The translations under genes and the position numbers were made by a program. Positions 42,914-51,960 of a DNA stretch of 64,000 nt are shown piece after piece (position 1 is the first letter of the stretch; each line of letters begins with the position of its first letter). This stretch comes from [Clostridium] symbiosum (GTDB lineage Bacteria; Bacillota; Clostridia; Lachnospirales; Lachnospiraceae). The stretch covers positions 1,138,001 to 1,202,000 of the forward strand of contig CP143946.1 of NCBI GenBank assembly GCA_036419695.1, written 5' to 3'. Under the pieces are notes generated by a model. It worked only from the letters and a program-made list of their open reading frames with translations, was not told the DNA's origin and did not search any database.

Positions 42914-44089
42914 ATGGATAAAGTATATAAACCAAACCGGCGGATTCCCTGTGTTTATATGAGGGGGGGAACCAGTAAGGCCGTGTTTTTCCACGACGGG
43001 GATTTGCCCGCCGATATGCAGGAGAGGGATCGGGTGATTTTAAGCGCTTTCGGCAGCCCCGACCGCAGGCAGATTGACGGAATGGGAGGAGCCAACACAT
43101 CGACCAGCAAGGTGGCTGTGATTAAGAAAAGTAAGCGCCCGGGCATTGATGTGGATTATGAGTTCGGGCAGGTAGACGTCAATCAGCCTATTGTTGGGAA
43201 GACGATGAACTGTGGCAATATCTCCTCCGCGGTGGGCCCTTTTGCCATCGACGAGGGCCTGGTGAAGGCAGTGGAGCCAGTTACGGAGGTACATATTTTT
43301 AATACCAATACACAGAAAGAAATTATTGCCCAGGTTCCGGTAAAGGACGGCAGGGCGGTGACGGAGGGAGACTTTGCCATCGACGGAGTTCCGGGAACGG
43401 CGGCGAAAGTGACGCTCAAATTCGTTGCGCCTCAGGGAGCGGCGTCCGGCAAACTTCTGCCAACGGGAAATGTGAAGGATAGTATTGAAATTGAGGGAAA
43501 GGTTTATGAATATTCCTTTGTGGATGCGGCCAATCCTGTTATTTTCGTGCATCCTGAGGATTTCGGCGTGACAGGCACCGAGATCCCTTCCCAGTTCAAT
43601 GCCCTTGCGGACTGCAAAGAAATCTGCCGTATCCTGGAAATCATCCGTGGAACAGGGGCAGTCACTCTGGGATTTGCAAAGGATTTAGAGGATGCCAGAA
43701 TTAACAGCCAGACACTTCCAAAGATCGCTTTTGCTACAAAGCCAGTGGATTACACGGCAGGAAGTGGAAAAGCGATTGCGGCCGGGGATGTTGATATTGT
43801 GGGACGCTTGTTTTCCGTTGGGATGAAGATGATTGACGCCTATATGGGGACCGGGGCGATCTGTACCGTAACCGCGGCCAATACACCGGGAACTATCGTT
43901 AACGAGATTGTAAAGCAGTCTTTGGGAACCGACTGTATCACGCATCTTCGCATCGGGCACCCGTGGGGAATTATGGATGCATATGCCGATCTGCAAGTGG
44001 AGGAGGACGGCACTCATACGGTGCTGAGCGGCAATCTGGACCGTACGGCCAGACGTATTATGGAAGGATATGTTTACGTACGAGACTGA
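42914..44089 (+). CDS. PrpF-family isomerase (aconitate / methylitaconate isomerase type)
   Basis: A 391-residue protein with the PrpF start 'RIPCVYMRGGTSKAVFFHDGDLP' and 'DRRQIDGMGGANTSTSKVAVIKKSKRPGIDVDYEFGQV'. The catalytic Cys region is 'GKTMNCGNISSAVGPFAI', and a Gly-rich C-terminal half repeats the epimerase-like fold. Known family members shift or flip double bonds: 2-methylaconitate isomerase PrpF, 4-oxalomesaconate tautomerase, and methylitaconate delta-isomerase of nicotinate fermentation. With the aconitase-like hydro-lyase downstream this points to a branched unsaturated acid as substrate. GGAGG ribosome site. Confidence 0.88.
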   Translation: MDKVYKPNRRIPCVYMRGGTSKAVFFHDGDLPADMQERDRVILSAFGSPDRRQIDGMGGANTSTSKVAVIKKSKRPGIDVDYEFGQVDVNQPIVGKTMNCGNISSAVGPFAIDEGLVKAVEPVTEVHIFNTNTQKEIIAQVPVKDGRAVTEGDFAIDGVPGTAAKVTLKFVAPQGAASGKLLPTGNVKDSIEIEGKVYEYSFVDAANPVIFVHPEDFGVTGTEIPSQFNALADCKEICRILEIIRGTGAVTLGFAKDLEDARINSQTLPKIAFATKPVDYTAGSGKAIAAGDVDIVGRLFSVGMKMIDAYMGTGAICTVTAANTPGTIVNEIVKQSLGTDCITHLRIGHPWGIMDAYADLQVEEDGTHTVLSGNLDRTARRIMEGYVYVRD

Positions 44090-44120
44090 GACTATTAATA
44101 TGATAAATGGGAGGAATATT

Positions 44121-44717
44121 ATGAATCCTGTAATTGCCAATATGTTGGAACGCCGGAGTGTCCGGGTGTATAAGGAGGAACAGATTAAGGATGCGGATTT
44201 AAAGACGGTACTCGAGTGCGGCTTATATGCCCCGACGGGCGGCAATCTTCAGTACAGCCGTTTTCTGGTGATACAGAATCCGCTTCTTATGGAAGAATTG
44301 AATCAAGTTATCCGCAAAGAGCTGGCCTCCAGGGAGATTGTCGAGGGAGCGTATATCAATAAGGGGATTATCAGGGCGAGGAAAGAGGGATATCATTTTA
44401 TTTATCATGCACCGACCCTCATAAGTGCAGTCTCCCTGCGCAGCCACGGAAACAGCATGGCGGATTGTGCCAATGCTCTGGAAAATATGCAGCTTGCCGC
44501 GACTGCCCTGGGACTTGGGGCATGCTGGAGCAATCAGCCTCACTGGCTGACCGGCGTACCGGAGGTGCGGTCAATCTTTGAGAGGCTGGGGCTTCGTGAG
44601 GAAGAAGACATTTTCGGTAGCATTGCCGTCGGATATCCCGGCTATATTGCGAAAAAAGCTGCGGTCAGAAAAGAAGGCCGGATTGTGCTCGATATGCCCC
44701 GCAGTCTTTCTGAATAA
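44121..44717 (+). CDS. nitroreductase-family flavoprotein
   Basis: A 198-residue protein from ATG 44121 behind GGGAGGAAT; the longer frame from 44070 overlaps the isomerase gene. FMN-binding features: ERRSVRVYKEEQIKDADLKT at the start, 'GLYAPTGGNLQYSRFLVIQ' and, in the C-terminal half, 'ALGLGACWSNQPHWLTGVPEVRSIF' with 'IFGSIAVGYPG'. Family enzymes reduce nitro groups, enones or quinones with NAD(P)H. Last gene of the unit before the IclR gene; its role in acid breakdown is not clear. Confidence 0.86.
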   Translation: MNPVIANMLERRSVRVYKEEQIKDADLKTVLECGLYAPTGGNLQYSRFLVIQNPLLMEELNQVIRKELASREIVEGAYINKGIIRARKEGYHFIYHAPTLISAVSLRSHGNSMADCANALENMQLAATALGLGACWSNQPHWLTGVPEVRSIFERLGLREEEDIFGSIAVGYPGYIAKKAAVRKEGRIVLDMPRSLSE

Positions 44718-44820
44718 GGGACAAGACAGGAAGTGTGACTGTTCCTGCATGCCGCTTTTTGGCAGGCTGTGAACAGCAAATATACGGTCTGGACTGTGGA
44801 GGACAAAAGGGAATAAGTGT
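44718..44820. repeat. weak hairpins related to the dispersed repeat
   Basis: GACTGTTC near 44738 and GTGAACAG near 44768 recall the GTTACTGTTCAC / GTGAACAGTAAC ends of the 90-bp repeat, with a GCCGCTTTTTGGC hairpin between. It is too degenerate to be sure. Confidence 0.3.
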
Positions 44821-44849
44821 TTGCCAGGATCTTGCGGAAATGGTATAAT
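44821..44849 (+). promoter_or_regulatory. promoter of the iclR-type gene
   Basis: TTGCCA 44821-44826, 17-nt spacer, TATAAT 44844-44849. Confidence 0.72.
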
Positions 44850-44931
44850 TAACTGAATGAGCGACGATGGAAAGTCCGTAAAACGCTTTTCACTGTACTA
44901 TTTTTAGAAACTAAGTCGGGAGGAAAATCAG

Positions 44932-45699
44932 TTGGCAGGCACAAAAAAGACAGAAACAGGTGAAAAGAAAGTAGATAATAATGTACGTGCGGTTGAGCGT
45001 GCATTGCAGATATTGAATTGTTTTTCGCCGGAACGGGTCAGCTTTTCCCTGGTTGAAATATCGCGTGAAATCGGTTTATACCCGAGTACGACGCTGCGCC
45101 TTTTAGGTACTTTGGAAAATCAGAATTATGTATACAGGCATCCCAATAACCACAGATATTATCTGGGATTCCGTCTGGCACAGTTAAGCCAGGTGAGTTT
45201 CTCCAATCTGGATTACTGCCAGATTGCGCAGCCGTATCTGGAGGCACTGAGGGATGAGTTTAACGAGGGAGTCGGCGTATATTCCCTGCAGGGCGATTCA
45301 CGTGTCTGTGTGATGCGTTTGAACAGCACTCGTCTGCTGCGACGCGACTTCAGTCTGGGAGAACGCCATTCCCTGACAAAGGGAGCTTCCGGCAAGGTCC
45401 TTTTGGCGTATCAGACACCGGAGACGATAGACCGCCTGTTAAAGGACGGTTCCAGCTCCTACACGAGGTCCCAGCTTGAAAAGGTAAGGGCCGACGGCGT
45501 GGCCGTGAGCCGCGAAGAGAGGGAAGTGGGCCTTTGCTCTATTGCGGCGCCAATCTTCAATGCGAAAAAGGAAGTGGTGGCAGCCATATTCCTAAGCTGT
45601 CCGACACCAAGATTTACAAAAGAGGTAGAGGAGGCGGTAACTCCGAGAATCCGTGAGACGGCGATTCAGATTTCACGGGAAATGGGATGCGTGATTTAA
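44932..45699 (+). CDS. IclR-family transcriptional regulator
   Basis: A 255-residue regulator read from TTG 44932, which has GGGAGG 8 nt upstream. The winged helix is at about residues 20-80: 'NVRAVERALQILNCFSPERVSFSLVEISREIGLYPSTTLRLLGTLENQNYVYR'. The C-terminal effector domain has 'LTKGASGKVLLAYQTPETIDRLL', 'VAVSREEREVGLCSIAAPIF' and a Cys-containing end. IclR proteins govern organic-acid catabolism (acetate, aromatics). It is the best candidate to bind the shared element at 35001 and 50391 (inference). Confidence 0.88.
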   Translation: MAGTKKTETGEKKVDNNVRAVERALQILNCFSPERVSFSLVEISREIGLYPSTTLRLLGTLENQNYVYRHPNNHRYYLGFRLAQLSQVSFSNLDYCQIAQPYLEALRDEFNEGVGVYSLQGDSRVCVMRLNSTRLLRRDFSLGERHSLTKGASGKVLLAYQTPETIDRLLKDGSSSYTRSQLEKVRADGVAVSREEREVGLCSIAAPIFNAKKEVVAAIFLSCPTPRFTKEVEEAVTPRIRETAIQISREMGCVI

Positions 45700-45791
45700 G
45701 TACGGTCAAGGCATCGTGAGGACAGGGCCGGTGAAGCAGAAGCGCGAATAGAATGGGCTGAGTAAAGTATGTGTTTAGAGAGCGGATATAA

Positions 45792-45823
45792 AGATCTGTC
45801 ACGGAGTGTGGCAGGTCTTTTTT
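45792..45823 (+). terminator. terminator of the iclR-type gene
   Basis: AGATCTGTCAC pairs with GTGGCAGGTCT (11 bp, two G-U), then six T. Confidence 0.75.
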
Positions 45824-45956
45824 GCTGTGGGAAAGTTCTACGTATTCTCTCACAGTATAGAAAACCTTTGGAGAGGAGAGTACCTCGGCCAGGTTTGCGC
45901 TCCGGTCAGGCTCGCCCTCCGGGTGGGAACAGCCTCCCTGAAGGGGGGCCTTCCTG

Positions 45957-45985
45957 TTGCACGGATCTGCCGTTTGCGGTAAAAT
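45957..45985 (+). promoter_or_regulatory. promoter of the araC-type gene
   Basis: TTGCAC 45957-45962, 17-nt spacer, TAAAAT 45980-45985; AGGGGGGG ribosome site before ATG 46009. The rest of the 45700-46008 gap holds GC-rich DNA without a gene. Confidence 0.6.
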
Positions 45986-46008
45986 GAGCTCATAAGGGGG
46001 GGAATATT

Positions 46009-46845
46009 ATGAACGGAGATTTTAACCATGAACTTGTGCTGCCCAATGAGGATCTGCCGTTTAAAATGTTTCAGTTCGAAGGCAAGGACGGCAGTTACCG
46101 GCGGGCCGGCCATTGGCACCGCTCGATAGAAATATTCCTGGTTATGGAAGGCCGGCTTGAATTCTTCTTTGGGGAAAACGGCCGGCCTCTTAAGGCAGGA
46201 GATTTTGTGATTGTAAATTCCAATGAGATTCATTCCATTGAAGCGCTGGAGCCGAATAAAACCGTTGTGGTCCAGATTCCGCTGAGCTGTTTTTCCGGTT
46301 ATCTGGAGGATGACGGGCGCACGGTATTTCTAAAGCGGGGAGAGGAGTTTGACGGGATTCTGGCCCGGCTGATCGGAGAAATGTTTCACATATACCAGCA
46401 GAAGCAGTTTGCATTCGAACTGAAGGTTCGGAGCCTGTTTTTGGAACTGTTGTATCTGATGGTTACGGAGTTCATGCAGACCGAAGAAAATCAGGATACA
46501 ATCCGTCAGAAACGCCATCTGGAAAAACTGTCCGGTATCACCTCCTATATGAAGAAAAATTACAGCCATACTATTACGCTGAAGAGTGTGGCAGAAGAAT
46601 TTGGTTTTTCACCCACCTATCTCTCACGGATGTTTAAAAAATATGCCAATGTCAGCTACAAGACATATCTTCTGAACCTGAGGACCGAGTATGCGCTGCG
46701 GGAGATGATGGGCACAACTCACAGTCTGAACGACGTGGCACTTAATAACGGATTTCCTAACAGCCGTGCCTTTGCCAAAGCATTTTCAAAGCGCTATGGC
46801 TGCCTGCCGAGCATATACAGGGAACGGATGAGAAAAAGGGGATAA
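46009..46845 (+). CDS. AraC-family regulator with cupin sensor
   Basis: A 278-residue protein. The N-terminal cupin domain (about residues 15-110) has 'GHWHRSIEIFLVMEGRLEFFFGENGRPLKAGDFVIVNSNEIHSIE'. The C-terminal double helix-turn-helix (about 175-275) has 'SVAEEFGFSPTYLSRMFKKYANVSYKTYLLNLRTEYAL' and 'LNDVALNNGFPNSRAFAKAFSKRYGCLPSIYRERM'. This layout is typical of sugar-responsive activators. It lies 102 nt upstream of the kinase/isomerase pair on the same strand and is their likely activator. Confidence 0.88.
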   Translation: MNGDFNHELVLPNEDLPFKMFQFEGKDGSYRRAGHWHRSIEIFLVMEGRLEFFFGENGRPLKAGDFVIVNSNEIHSIEALEPNKTVVVQIPLSCFSGYLEDDGRTVFLKRGEEFDGILARLIGEMFHIYQQKQFAFELKVRSLFLELLYLMVTEFMQTEENQDTIRQKRHLEKLSGITSYMKKNYSHTITLKSVAEEFGFSPTYLSRMFKKYANVSYKTYLLNLRTEYALREMMGTTHSLNDVALNNGFPNSRAFAKAFSKRYGCLPSIYRERMRKRG

Positions 46846-46947
46846 AAAAGCAAGAAAGTGCTATTATAAGGCCAAGTTTTAGTCTGGAAAGAGGAATTGC
46901 GGCAAGATATAATCATAGATAGAAAAATACAGAGAAAGGGGTATCAC

Positions 46948-48471
46948 ATGAACTATCTGATTGGGATTGACGTGGGTACGTCCGCGACGAAGACGGTGCT
47001 GTTTGATGAAACAGGAAATGCCGTCTGTTCCTCTTCCAGGGAATATCCGCTGTATCAGCCGGAGAACGGCTGGGCTGAGCAGAGGCCGGAGGACTGGCGG
47101 GACGCGGTTTTGGAGACGCTGAGGAGCGTTGTGGAAAAGTCGGGAGTGCCTGCCGCAGATATCGCGGGTATCGGCCTGTCGGGACAGATGCACGGACTGG
47201 TTATGCTGGACGAGGCGGGGGAGGTGATACGTCCGTCCATTATCTGGTGTGATCAGAGAACGGGAAAAGAGACGGAAGAAATGCTCGCTATCATGCCGAG
47301 AGAGCGTTGGACTCAAATCACGGCGAACCCTCCGTTGACCGGCTGGACGGCTGCCAAAATCCTGTGGGTGAGAAATCATGAACCGGATAACTATAAAAGG
47401 TGCCGTCATATTCTGCTTCCGAAAGATTATATCCGCTATGTGCTGACAGGGGTATTTGCCACCGAGGTATCAGACGCCAGCGGCATGCAGCTTCTCGATG
47501 TGCCGGGTCGGCGCTGGTCGGATGAGGTGCTGAATGCTCTCTCAATTGATCCATCCATGCTGGGCAGGGTCTATGAATCCTGTGAGATAACCGGCACCCT
47601 GCTTCCGGAAATTGCGGCGCAGACCGGTCTGGATACCGGAGTCAGGGTAGTGGGTGGTGCGGGTGACAACGCAGCGGCTGCTGTGGGAACGGGAATTGTG
47701 CGGGATGGTACCGCATTTACCACGATTGGAACTTCCGGCGTGGTATTTGCCCACAGCAGTAAGCTTTCCATCGATCCAAAGGGCAGGGTACATACATGCT
47801 GCTGCGCTGTTCCGGGTGCGTGGCATATCATGGGTGTGACTCAGAGCGCAGGTCTTTCCCTGAAATGGTTTAAGGATCAGTTCTGCCAGGATTATGTGGC
47901 GGAGGCCAATGCACAGGGGAAAGACGTATATGACCTTATCAATAGGGATGTGGAGACGGTGGCGGCCGGAAGTGATAAACTGCTTTATCTTCCCTATCTG
48001 ATGGGAGAACGCACGCCGCATCTGGATCCGGACTGCAGGGGAGTGTTTTTCGGCCTGTCCGCCATCCACACGAAAAAGCATCTGCTCCGTGCAGTGATGG
48101 AGGGGGTTGCATACTCCCTTTGTGACTGTAATGATATTCTCAGGGAAATGGGAGTGGAGGTCACCCGGATGATGGCCTGCGGAGGCGGGGGGCGAAGCGC
48201 GGTCTGGCGTCAGATGCTCTCCGATCTCTATGGCTGCAGTGTAATGACCGTGAAGCAGGAGGAGGGCCCTGCTCTGGGAGCCGCTATTCTGGCCGGCGTG
48301 GGCTGCGGCATTTATCCGGGCGTGGAGGAGGCCTGCGATGCGCTCATCGGAGTGGAAAGCAGCAATGAACCGGATAAAGATAATACGGAAATTTATGCAG
48401 AGTACCATAAACTCTACCGGAGCCTGTACCGAAGCCTGAAGACGGATTTTAAAGAATTGGCGAAGCTGTAG
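46948..48471 (+). CDS. xylB: xylulokinase-type FGGY sugar kinase
   Basis: A 507-residue FGGY kinase from ATG 46948 (AAAGGGG upstream). N-terminal phosphate loop MNYLIGIDVGTSATKTVLFD. Substrate-site motifs typical of XylB: GLSGQMHGLVMLD (about 76-88) and IIWCDQRTGKE. 'VVGGAGDNAAAAVGTG' and 'GTAFTTIGTSGVVFAHS' follow. C-terminal ATP-binding 'ACGGGGRSAVWRQMLSDLYG'. It phosphorylates D-xylulose or a close ketose. The neighbour is not a xylose isomerase but a fucose/arabinose-isomerase-like protein, so the true sugar may differ; the gene symbol is by family. Confidence 0.87.
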   Translation: MNYLIGIDVGTSATKTVLFDETGNAVCSSSREYPLYQPENGWAEQRPEDWRDAVLETLRSVVEKSGVPAADIAGIGLSGQMHGLVMLDEAGEVIRPSIIWCDQRTGKETEEMLAIMPRERWTQITANPPLTGWTAAKILWVRNHEPDNYKRCRHILLPKDYIRYVLTGVFATEVSDASGMQLLDVPGRRWSDEVLNALSIDPSMLGRVYESCEITGTLLPEIAAQTGLDTGVRVVGGAGDNAAAAVGTGIVRDGTAFTTIGTSGVVFAHSSKLSIDPKGRVHTCCCAVPGAWHIMGVTQSAGLSLKWFKDQFCQDYVAEANAQGKDVYDLINRDVETVAAGSDKLLYLPYLMGERTPHLDPDCRGVFFGLSAIHTKKHLLRAVMEGVAYSLCDCNDILREMGVEVTRMMACGGGGRSAVWRQMLSDLYGCSVMTVKQEEGPALGAAILAGVGCGIYPGVEEACDALIGVESSNEPDKDNTEIYAEYHKLYRSLYRSLKTDFKELAKL

Positions 48472-48579
48472 GGCAGGGCATGCGTCCGCTGCATCCACAG
48501 CGATAATGCCGCCGCATTCGCAATGCCAGCGCCCGCAGTGATAACGTCCGAAGCAATAAAAAAGATGGAGGATAATGAT

Positions 48580-50064
48580 ATGAACAACATACCGGAAGTA
48601 AAAATAGGAATTGTGGCCGTTAGCCGGGACTGTTTTCCGGAGAGCCTTTCCGTAAACAGGAGAAAAGCGCTGGTGGAGGCCTATAGGGCAAAGTATGACG
48701 AACAGAATATTTATGAATGTCCTGTCTGCATCGTGGAGAGTGAGATCCACATGGTACAGGCGCTGGAGGACGTGAAAGAGGCCGGCTGCAACGCGCTTGT
48801 AGTTTATCTTGGAAACTTTGGCCCGGAGATATCGGAGACCCTGCTGGCGAAGCATTTTGACGGTCCGTCCATGTTTATCGCGGCGGCCGAGGAGAGCGGA
48901 AACAATCTGATCCAGGGGCGCGGCGACGCATACTGCGGCATGTTAAATGCAAGCTATAATCTGAAGCTGCGCGGCATCAGGGCCTATATTCCGGAGTATC
49001 CGGTCGGCACGGCCGAGGAGTGCGCCGATATGATTCATGAGTTTGTACCGATTGCCCGGGCTATTGTGGGACTGTCCGGTTTGAAGATCATAAGCTTTGG
49101 TCCGAGACCGCTTAATTTTCTTGCCTGCAATGCTCCGATTAAACAGCTTTACAATCTGGGAGTGGAGATTGAGGAGAATTCCGAACTGGATTTATATGAG
49201 GCGTTTAATAAACATGCGGGTGATGATCGTATACCCGGAGTAGTAAAGGATATGGAGGCGGAACTTGGCGTGGGAAACCGGAAACCGGAAATACTGGAAA
49301 AACTGGCACAGTATGAGCTGACGCTGCTTGACTGGGTGAAGGAACATAAGGGATACCGAAAGTATGTGGCGATTGCGGGCAAATGCTGGCCGGCATTCCA
49401 GACCCAGTTCGGATTTGTGCCGTGTTATGTGAACAGCCGTCTGACGGACCGGGGAATTCCGGTATCCTGTGAGGTGGATATCTATGGTGCGCTGAGTGAA
49501 TTTATAGGGACCTGTGTAAGTGAGGATGCGGTAACTCTCCTGGATATCAACAATTCTGTACCGGCTGACCTCTATCAGGAGGATATTAAAGGAGTTCACA
49601 ATTACGGCCAGAGGGAAACATTTATGGGATTTCACTGCGGAAATACCAGTTCAAAGAAGCTTTCGTTCTGTGAGATGAAATACCAGCTCATCATGGCCAG
49701 AGCGCTTCCCGAGGAAGTGACGCAGGGCACGCTGGAAGGTGATATTGTGCCGGGCGATATTACATTTTTCCGTCTGCAGAGTACGGCAGACTGCAAACTC
49801 CGGGCCTACATCGCCCAGGGAGAGGTCCTTCCGGTAGCCACCCGCTCCTTTGGAGCCATTGGGATTTTCGCAATTCCGGAGATGAACCGTTTCTACCGCC
49901 ATGTGCTGATTGAAAAGAACTTCCCGCATCACGGAGCGGTAGCCTTCGGCCATTACGGGAAGGCAATTTACGAGGTGTTCAAGTATATCGGGGTAGATGC
50001 GGAAGAGATTGGATTCAATCAGCCGAAGAATATGCTGTATAAGACCGAGAACCCATTTGCATAA
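48580..50064 (+). CDS. L-fucose/L-arabinose isomerase-family protein
   Basis: A 494-residue protein from ATG 48580 (GGAGG 8 nt upstream). It has the fold pattern of FucI/AraA-like isomerases: N-terminal 'IGIVAVSRDCFPESLSVNRRKALVEAY', 'CNALVVYLGNFGPEISETLLAKHFDGP' and 'ISFGPRPLNFLACNAPIKQLYNLGVEIEENSELDLYEAF'. The C-terminal metal/substrate part is 'CWPAFQTQFGFVPCYVNSRLTDRGIPVSCEVDIYGALSEFIG', with 'FHCGNTSSKKL'. It would turn an aldose into the ketose used by the kinase upstream. Which sugar is not known. Confidence 0.82.
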   Translation: MNNIPEVKIGIVAVSRDCFPESLSVNRRKALVEAYRAKYDEQNIYECPVCIVESEIHMVQALEDVKEAGCNALVVYLGNFGPEISETLLAKHFDGPSMFIAAAEESGNNLIQGRGDAYCGMLNASYNLKLRGIRAYIPEYPVGTAEECADMIHEFVPIARAIVGLSGLKIISFGPRPLNFLACNAPIKQLYNLGVEIEENSELDLYEAFNKHAGDDRIPGVVKDMEAELGVGNRKPEILEKLAQYELTLLDWVKEHKGYRKYVAIAGKCWPAFQTQFGFVPCYVNSRLTDRGIPVSCEVDIYGALSEFIGTCVSEDAVTLLDINNSVPADLYQEDIKGVHNYGQRETFMGFHCGNTSSKKLSFCEMKYQLIMARALPEEVTQGTLEGDIVPGDITFFRLQSTADCKLRAYIAQGEVLPVATRSFGAIGIFAIPEMNRFYRHVLIEKNFPHHGAVAFGHYGKAIYEVFKYIGVDAEEIGFNQPKNMLYKTENPFA

Positions 50065-50162
50065 GCGGCACGTTGTAGTTGAAACTGCCTTGTTTTAAGT
50101 GAGACTGAAAGAGCAGGTTAAATCAACAGCCCCGTTTATTCTGAAAAAATTAAACTGAAGAG

Positions 50163-50207
50163 ACGCTGCACTCCTGATATAGTATTTATTTGGGGGGCAG
50201 CGTTTTC
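50163..50207 (+). terminator. terminator of the kinase/isomerase operon
   Basis: ACGCTGC 50163-50169 pairs with GCAGCGT 50197-50203, helped by CTCC/GGGG, followed by TTTTC. Confidence 0.65.
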
Positions 50208-50390
50208 TACATTCATTCTATGGCTATCCGGTATCTCTGGTATGCTTTCCCCGTTGTATATGCTTTCTCATTCTTTTCCCTCAAAAATTATATAATATTC
50301 TTAGAAAATTGATATGGTTTACTTACAGGAGAAAATTCTTCCTATTTTTTGATGATGGATATTGTATTTTACCTGTTTTCATGATACAAT
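50208..50390. other. gap before the MmgE/PrpD operon, no gene seen
   Basis: AT-rich, pyrimidine-rich leader DNA. The frame 50309-50530 (73 codons) has no ribosome site, and the regulon element lies inside it; I do not accept it. Confidence 0.5.
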
Positions 50391-50430
50391 TTCTATATAA
50401 AAGAAATGAATTCTGTACAATAGAAAATAT
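50391..50430 (+). promoter_or_regulatory. regulon element and promoter of the MmgE/PrpD operon
   Basis: Matches 35001-35040 at 30 of 40 bases without gaps. Shared blocks are TTCT, AGAAATGAATT, GTA and AATAGAAA. The -10-like TACAAT is at 50416-50421 and the -35 is poor. Lies 119 nt before the start codon. Confidence 0.65.
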
Positions 50431-50548
50431 GCTGGGCGCTGCAATTAAAACAGTATTGAAACCTGTGATGAAAACTACAATGGAGTCCTCGATTTCCAAT
50501 AACCTGGAGACCGACAGTAAGAGACTTTGATAAAGGAGGGGTTATAAG

Positions 50549-51913
50549 ATGGAATTAACACATCAGTTTGCGGATTTTCTTGTAAAGACAAATTACGAAG
50601 ATCTTCCGTCCGGTGTGGCAGATCTAGCCAGGGAGCGTCTGCTGGACACAATCGGCGCCATGCTGGCGGGCCGCGCAGGATGGAATTATGCGGATGCGCT
50701 GATTGCAGCGATGGAAAAGATTGGAAAAGGAGAATGCGGAATTATCGGAGAAAATCCCTGTCTACGTTTTCCTGCCCCACGAGCGGCGATGCTGAACGCT
50801 ACATTCGCCCATTCAATAGAGCTGGATGACGGACATAAATTTGCCGGCGTCCATGCGGGTGCAGTGGTTGTTCCGACGGCTTTGGTCATGGGGGCAAAGC
50901 TGAATGCCACGGGAAAAGAAATACTGACCGCAATTGTGCTGGGATATGAGATTGTATATCGGCTTGCGGTTGCACAGAGCCCCCAGCTCATTGACCGGGG
51001 ATTTCATCCGACGGCAACCTGTGATACGGTAGGCGCGATGGCAGTCACCGGCAAACTGATGAAACTGGACGAAGGGAGGATGGCCAACGGCCTTGGCATG
51101 GCGGGTCTTCAGGCTTCCGGCTTAATGGAGGCCACCGTCTCGGGGCAGCAGTCCAAATGTGTGATGGTGGGCAATGCCGCCTACAACGGTATCTGCTGTG
51201 CCTATGTGGCGGAACAGGGGCTGCCGGGAACTACAACCGTTTTCGAGGGCAGGACGGGACTGTTCCAGGCGATGAGCAAAACCATCAGCCCGGAGACGGT
51301 AACGGAAGGGCTTGGGAAGGATTATCAGATATCGGAGACCTATAATAAATTTTATCCGACCTGCCGTCATTCCCAGCCGGCCATTGAGGCCGTATTGAAT
51401 CTGGCGGTAAAGAATCATATTGTTCCGGAAGATGTGGCTGCCGTGGAGGTAGGAACCCACAGGGTGGCATATGAGCTGACCGGAATTATTTATGAACCAA
51501 AGAATCCGGGCGAGGCAAAGTTCAGCATTCCTTACGGTGTTGCCCTGGCGCTTAAGGAGCATGGCGTTGCCGTCCGCCATCTGAAGGAAGAAGCTTATAC
51601 AAACCAGGAGTATCTGAAACTGGCAAAGCTGGTGACAGTCCGTATTGATGATGAGGTCAATGCCCTGTACCCCAAAAAACGGGGAGCACAGGTAAAAATC
51701 ATCATGAAGGACGGGACCGAATACGGGGAAGGGTGCTATGACCTGAAAGGTTCCCCGCAGAACCCGGTCGGATTTGATGAACTGGTTAAAAAGTTTGTCA
51801 CAGCGGCTACGGGACTTTTGAAGGAAGAGACAATAAAAGAGGTCATTGACCGCTGTACACGGTTTGAACAGGAGACAAACCCGGGTGATTTCCTGTCCCT
51901 GCTGAACTGGTAA
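50549..51913 (+). CDS. MmgE/PrpD-family dehydratase (2-methylcitrate dehydratase type)
   Basis: A 454-residue protein with MmgE/PrpD landmarks: 'RERLLDTIGAMLAGRAG' (about 28-45), 'NATFAHSIELDDGHKFAGVHAGAVVVPTAL' (about 87-116, with the Asp-Asp-His group), 'GFHPTATCDTVGAMAVTGKL' and 'YPTCRHSQPAIEA'. Known members dehydrate 2-methylcitrate or isomerise related tricarboxylates (aconitate decarboxylase CAD is also in this fold). AGGAGGGG ribosome site. First gene of a unit with an HD protein and an aconitase-like hydro-lyase. Confidence 0.9.
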   Translation: MELTHQFADFLVKTNYEDLPSGVADLARERLLDTIGAMLAGRAGWNYADALIAAMEKIGKGECGIIGENPCLRFPAPRAAMLNATFAHSIELDDGHKFAGVHAGAVVVPTALVMGAKLNATGKEILTAIVLGYEIVYRLAVAQSPQLIDRGFHPTATCDTVGAMAVTGKLMKLDEGRMANGLGMAGLQASGLMEATVSGQQSKCVMVGNAAYNGICCAYVAEQGLPGTTTVFEGRTGLFQAMSKTISPETVTEGLGKDYQISETYNKFYPTCRHSQPAIEAVLNLAVKNHIVPEDVAAVEVGTHRVAYELTGIIYEPKNPGEAKFSIPYGVALALKEHGVAVRHLKEEAYTNQEYLKLAKLVTVRIDDEVNALYPKKRGAQVKIIMKDGTEYGEGCYDLKGSPQNPVGFDELVKKFVTAATGLLKEETIKEVIDRCTRFEQETNPGDFLSLLNW

Positions 51914-51960
51914 AGTATGAACAGATAAGGACAGGAACTGACAGAGGAAAGGTGATAAAA

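Noticed and set aside
47542..48855. 437-codon minus-strand frame across the xylulokinase and isomerase start
   Set aside because: Antisense to two clear enzymes, His-rich, no domain, no promoter or ribosome site.
50309..50530. 73-codon frame before the MmgE/PrpD gene
   Set aside because: Contains the conserved control element in the middle, no ribosome site, no homology seen.
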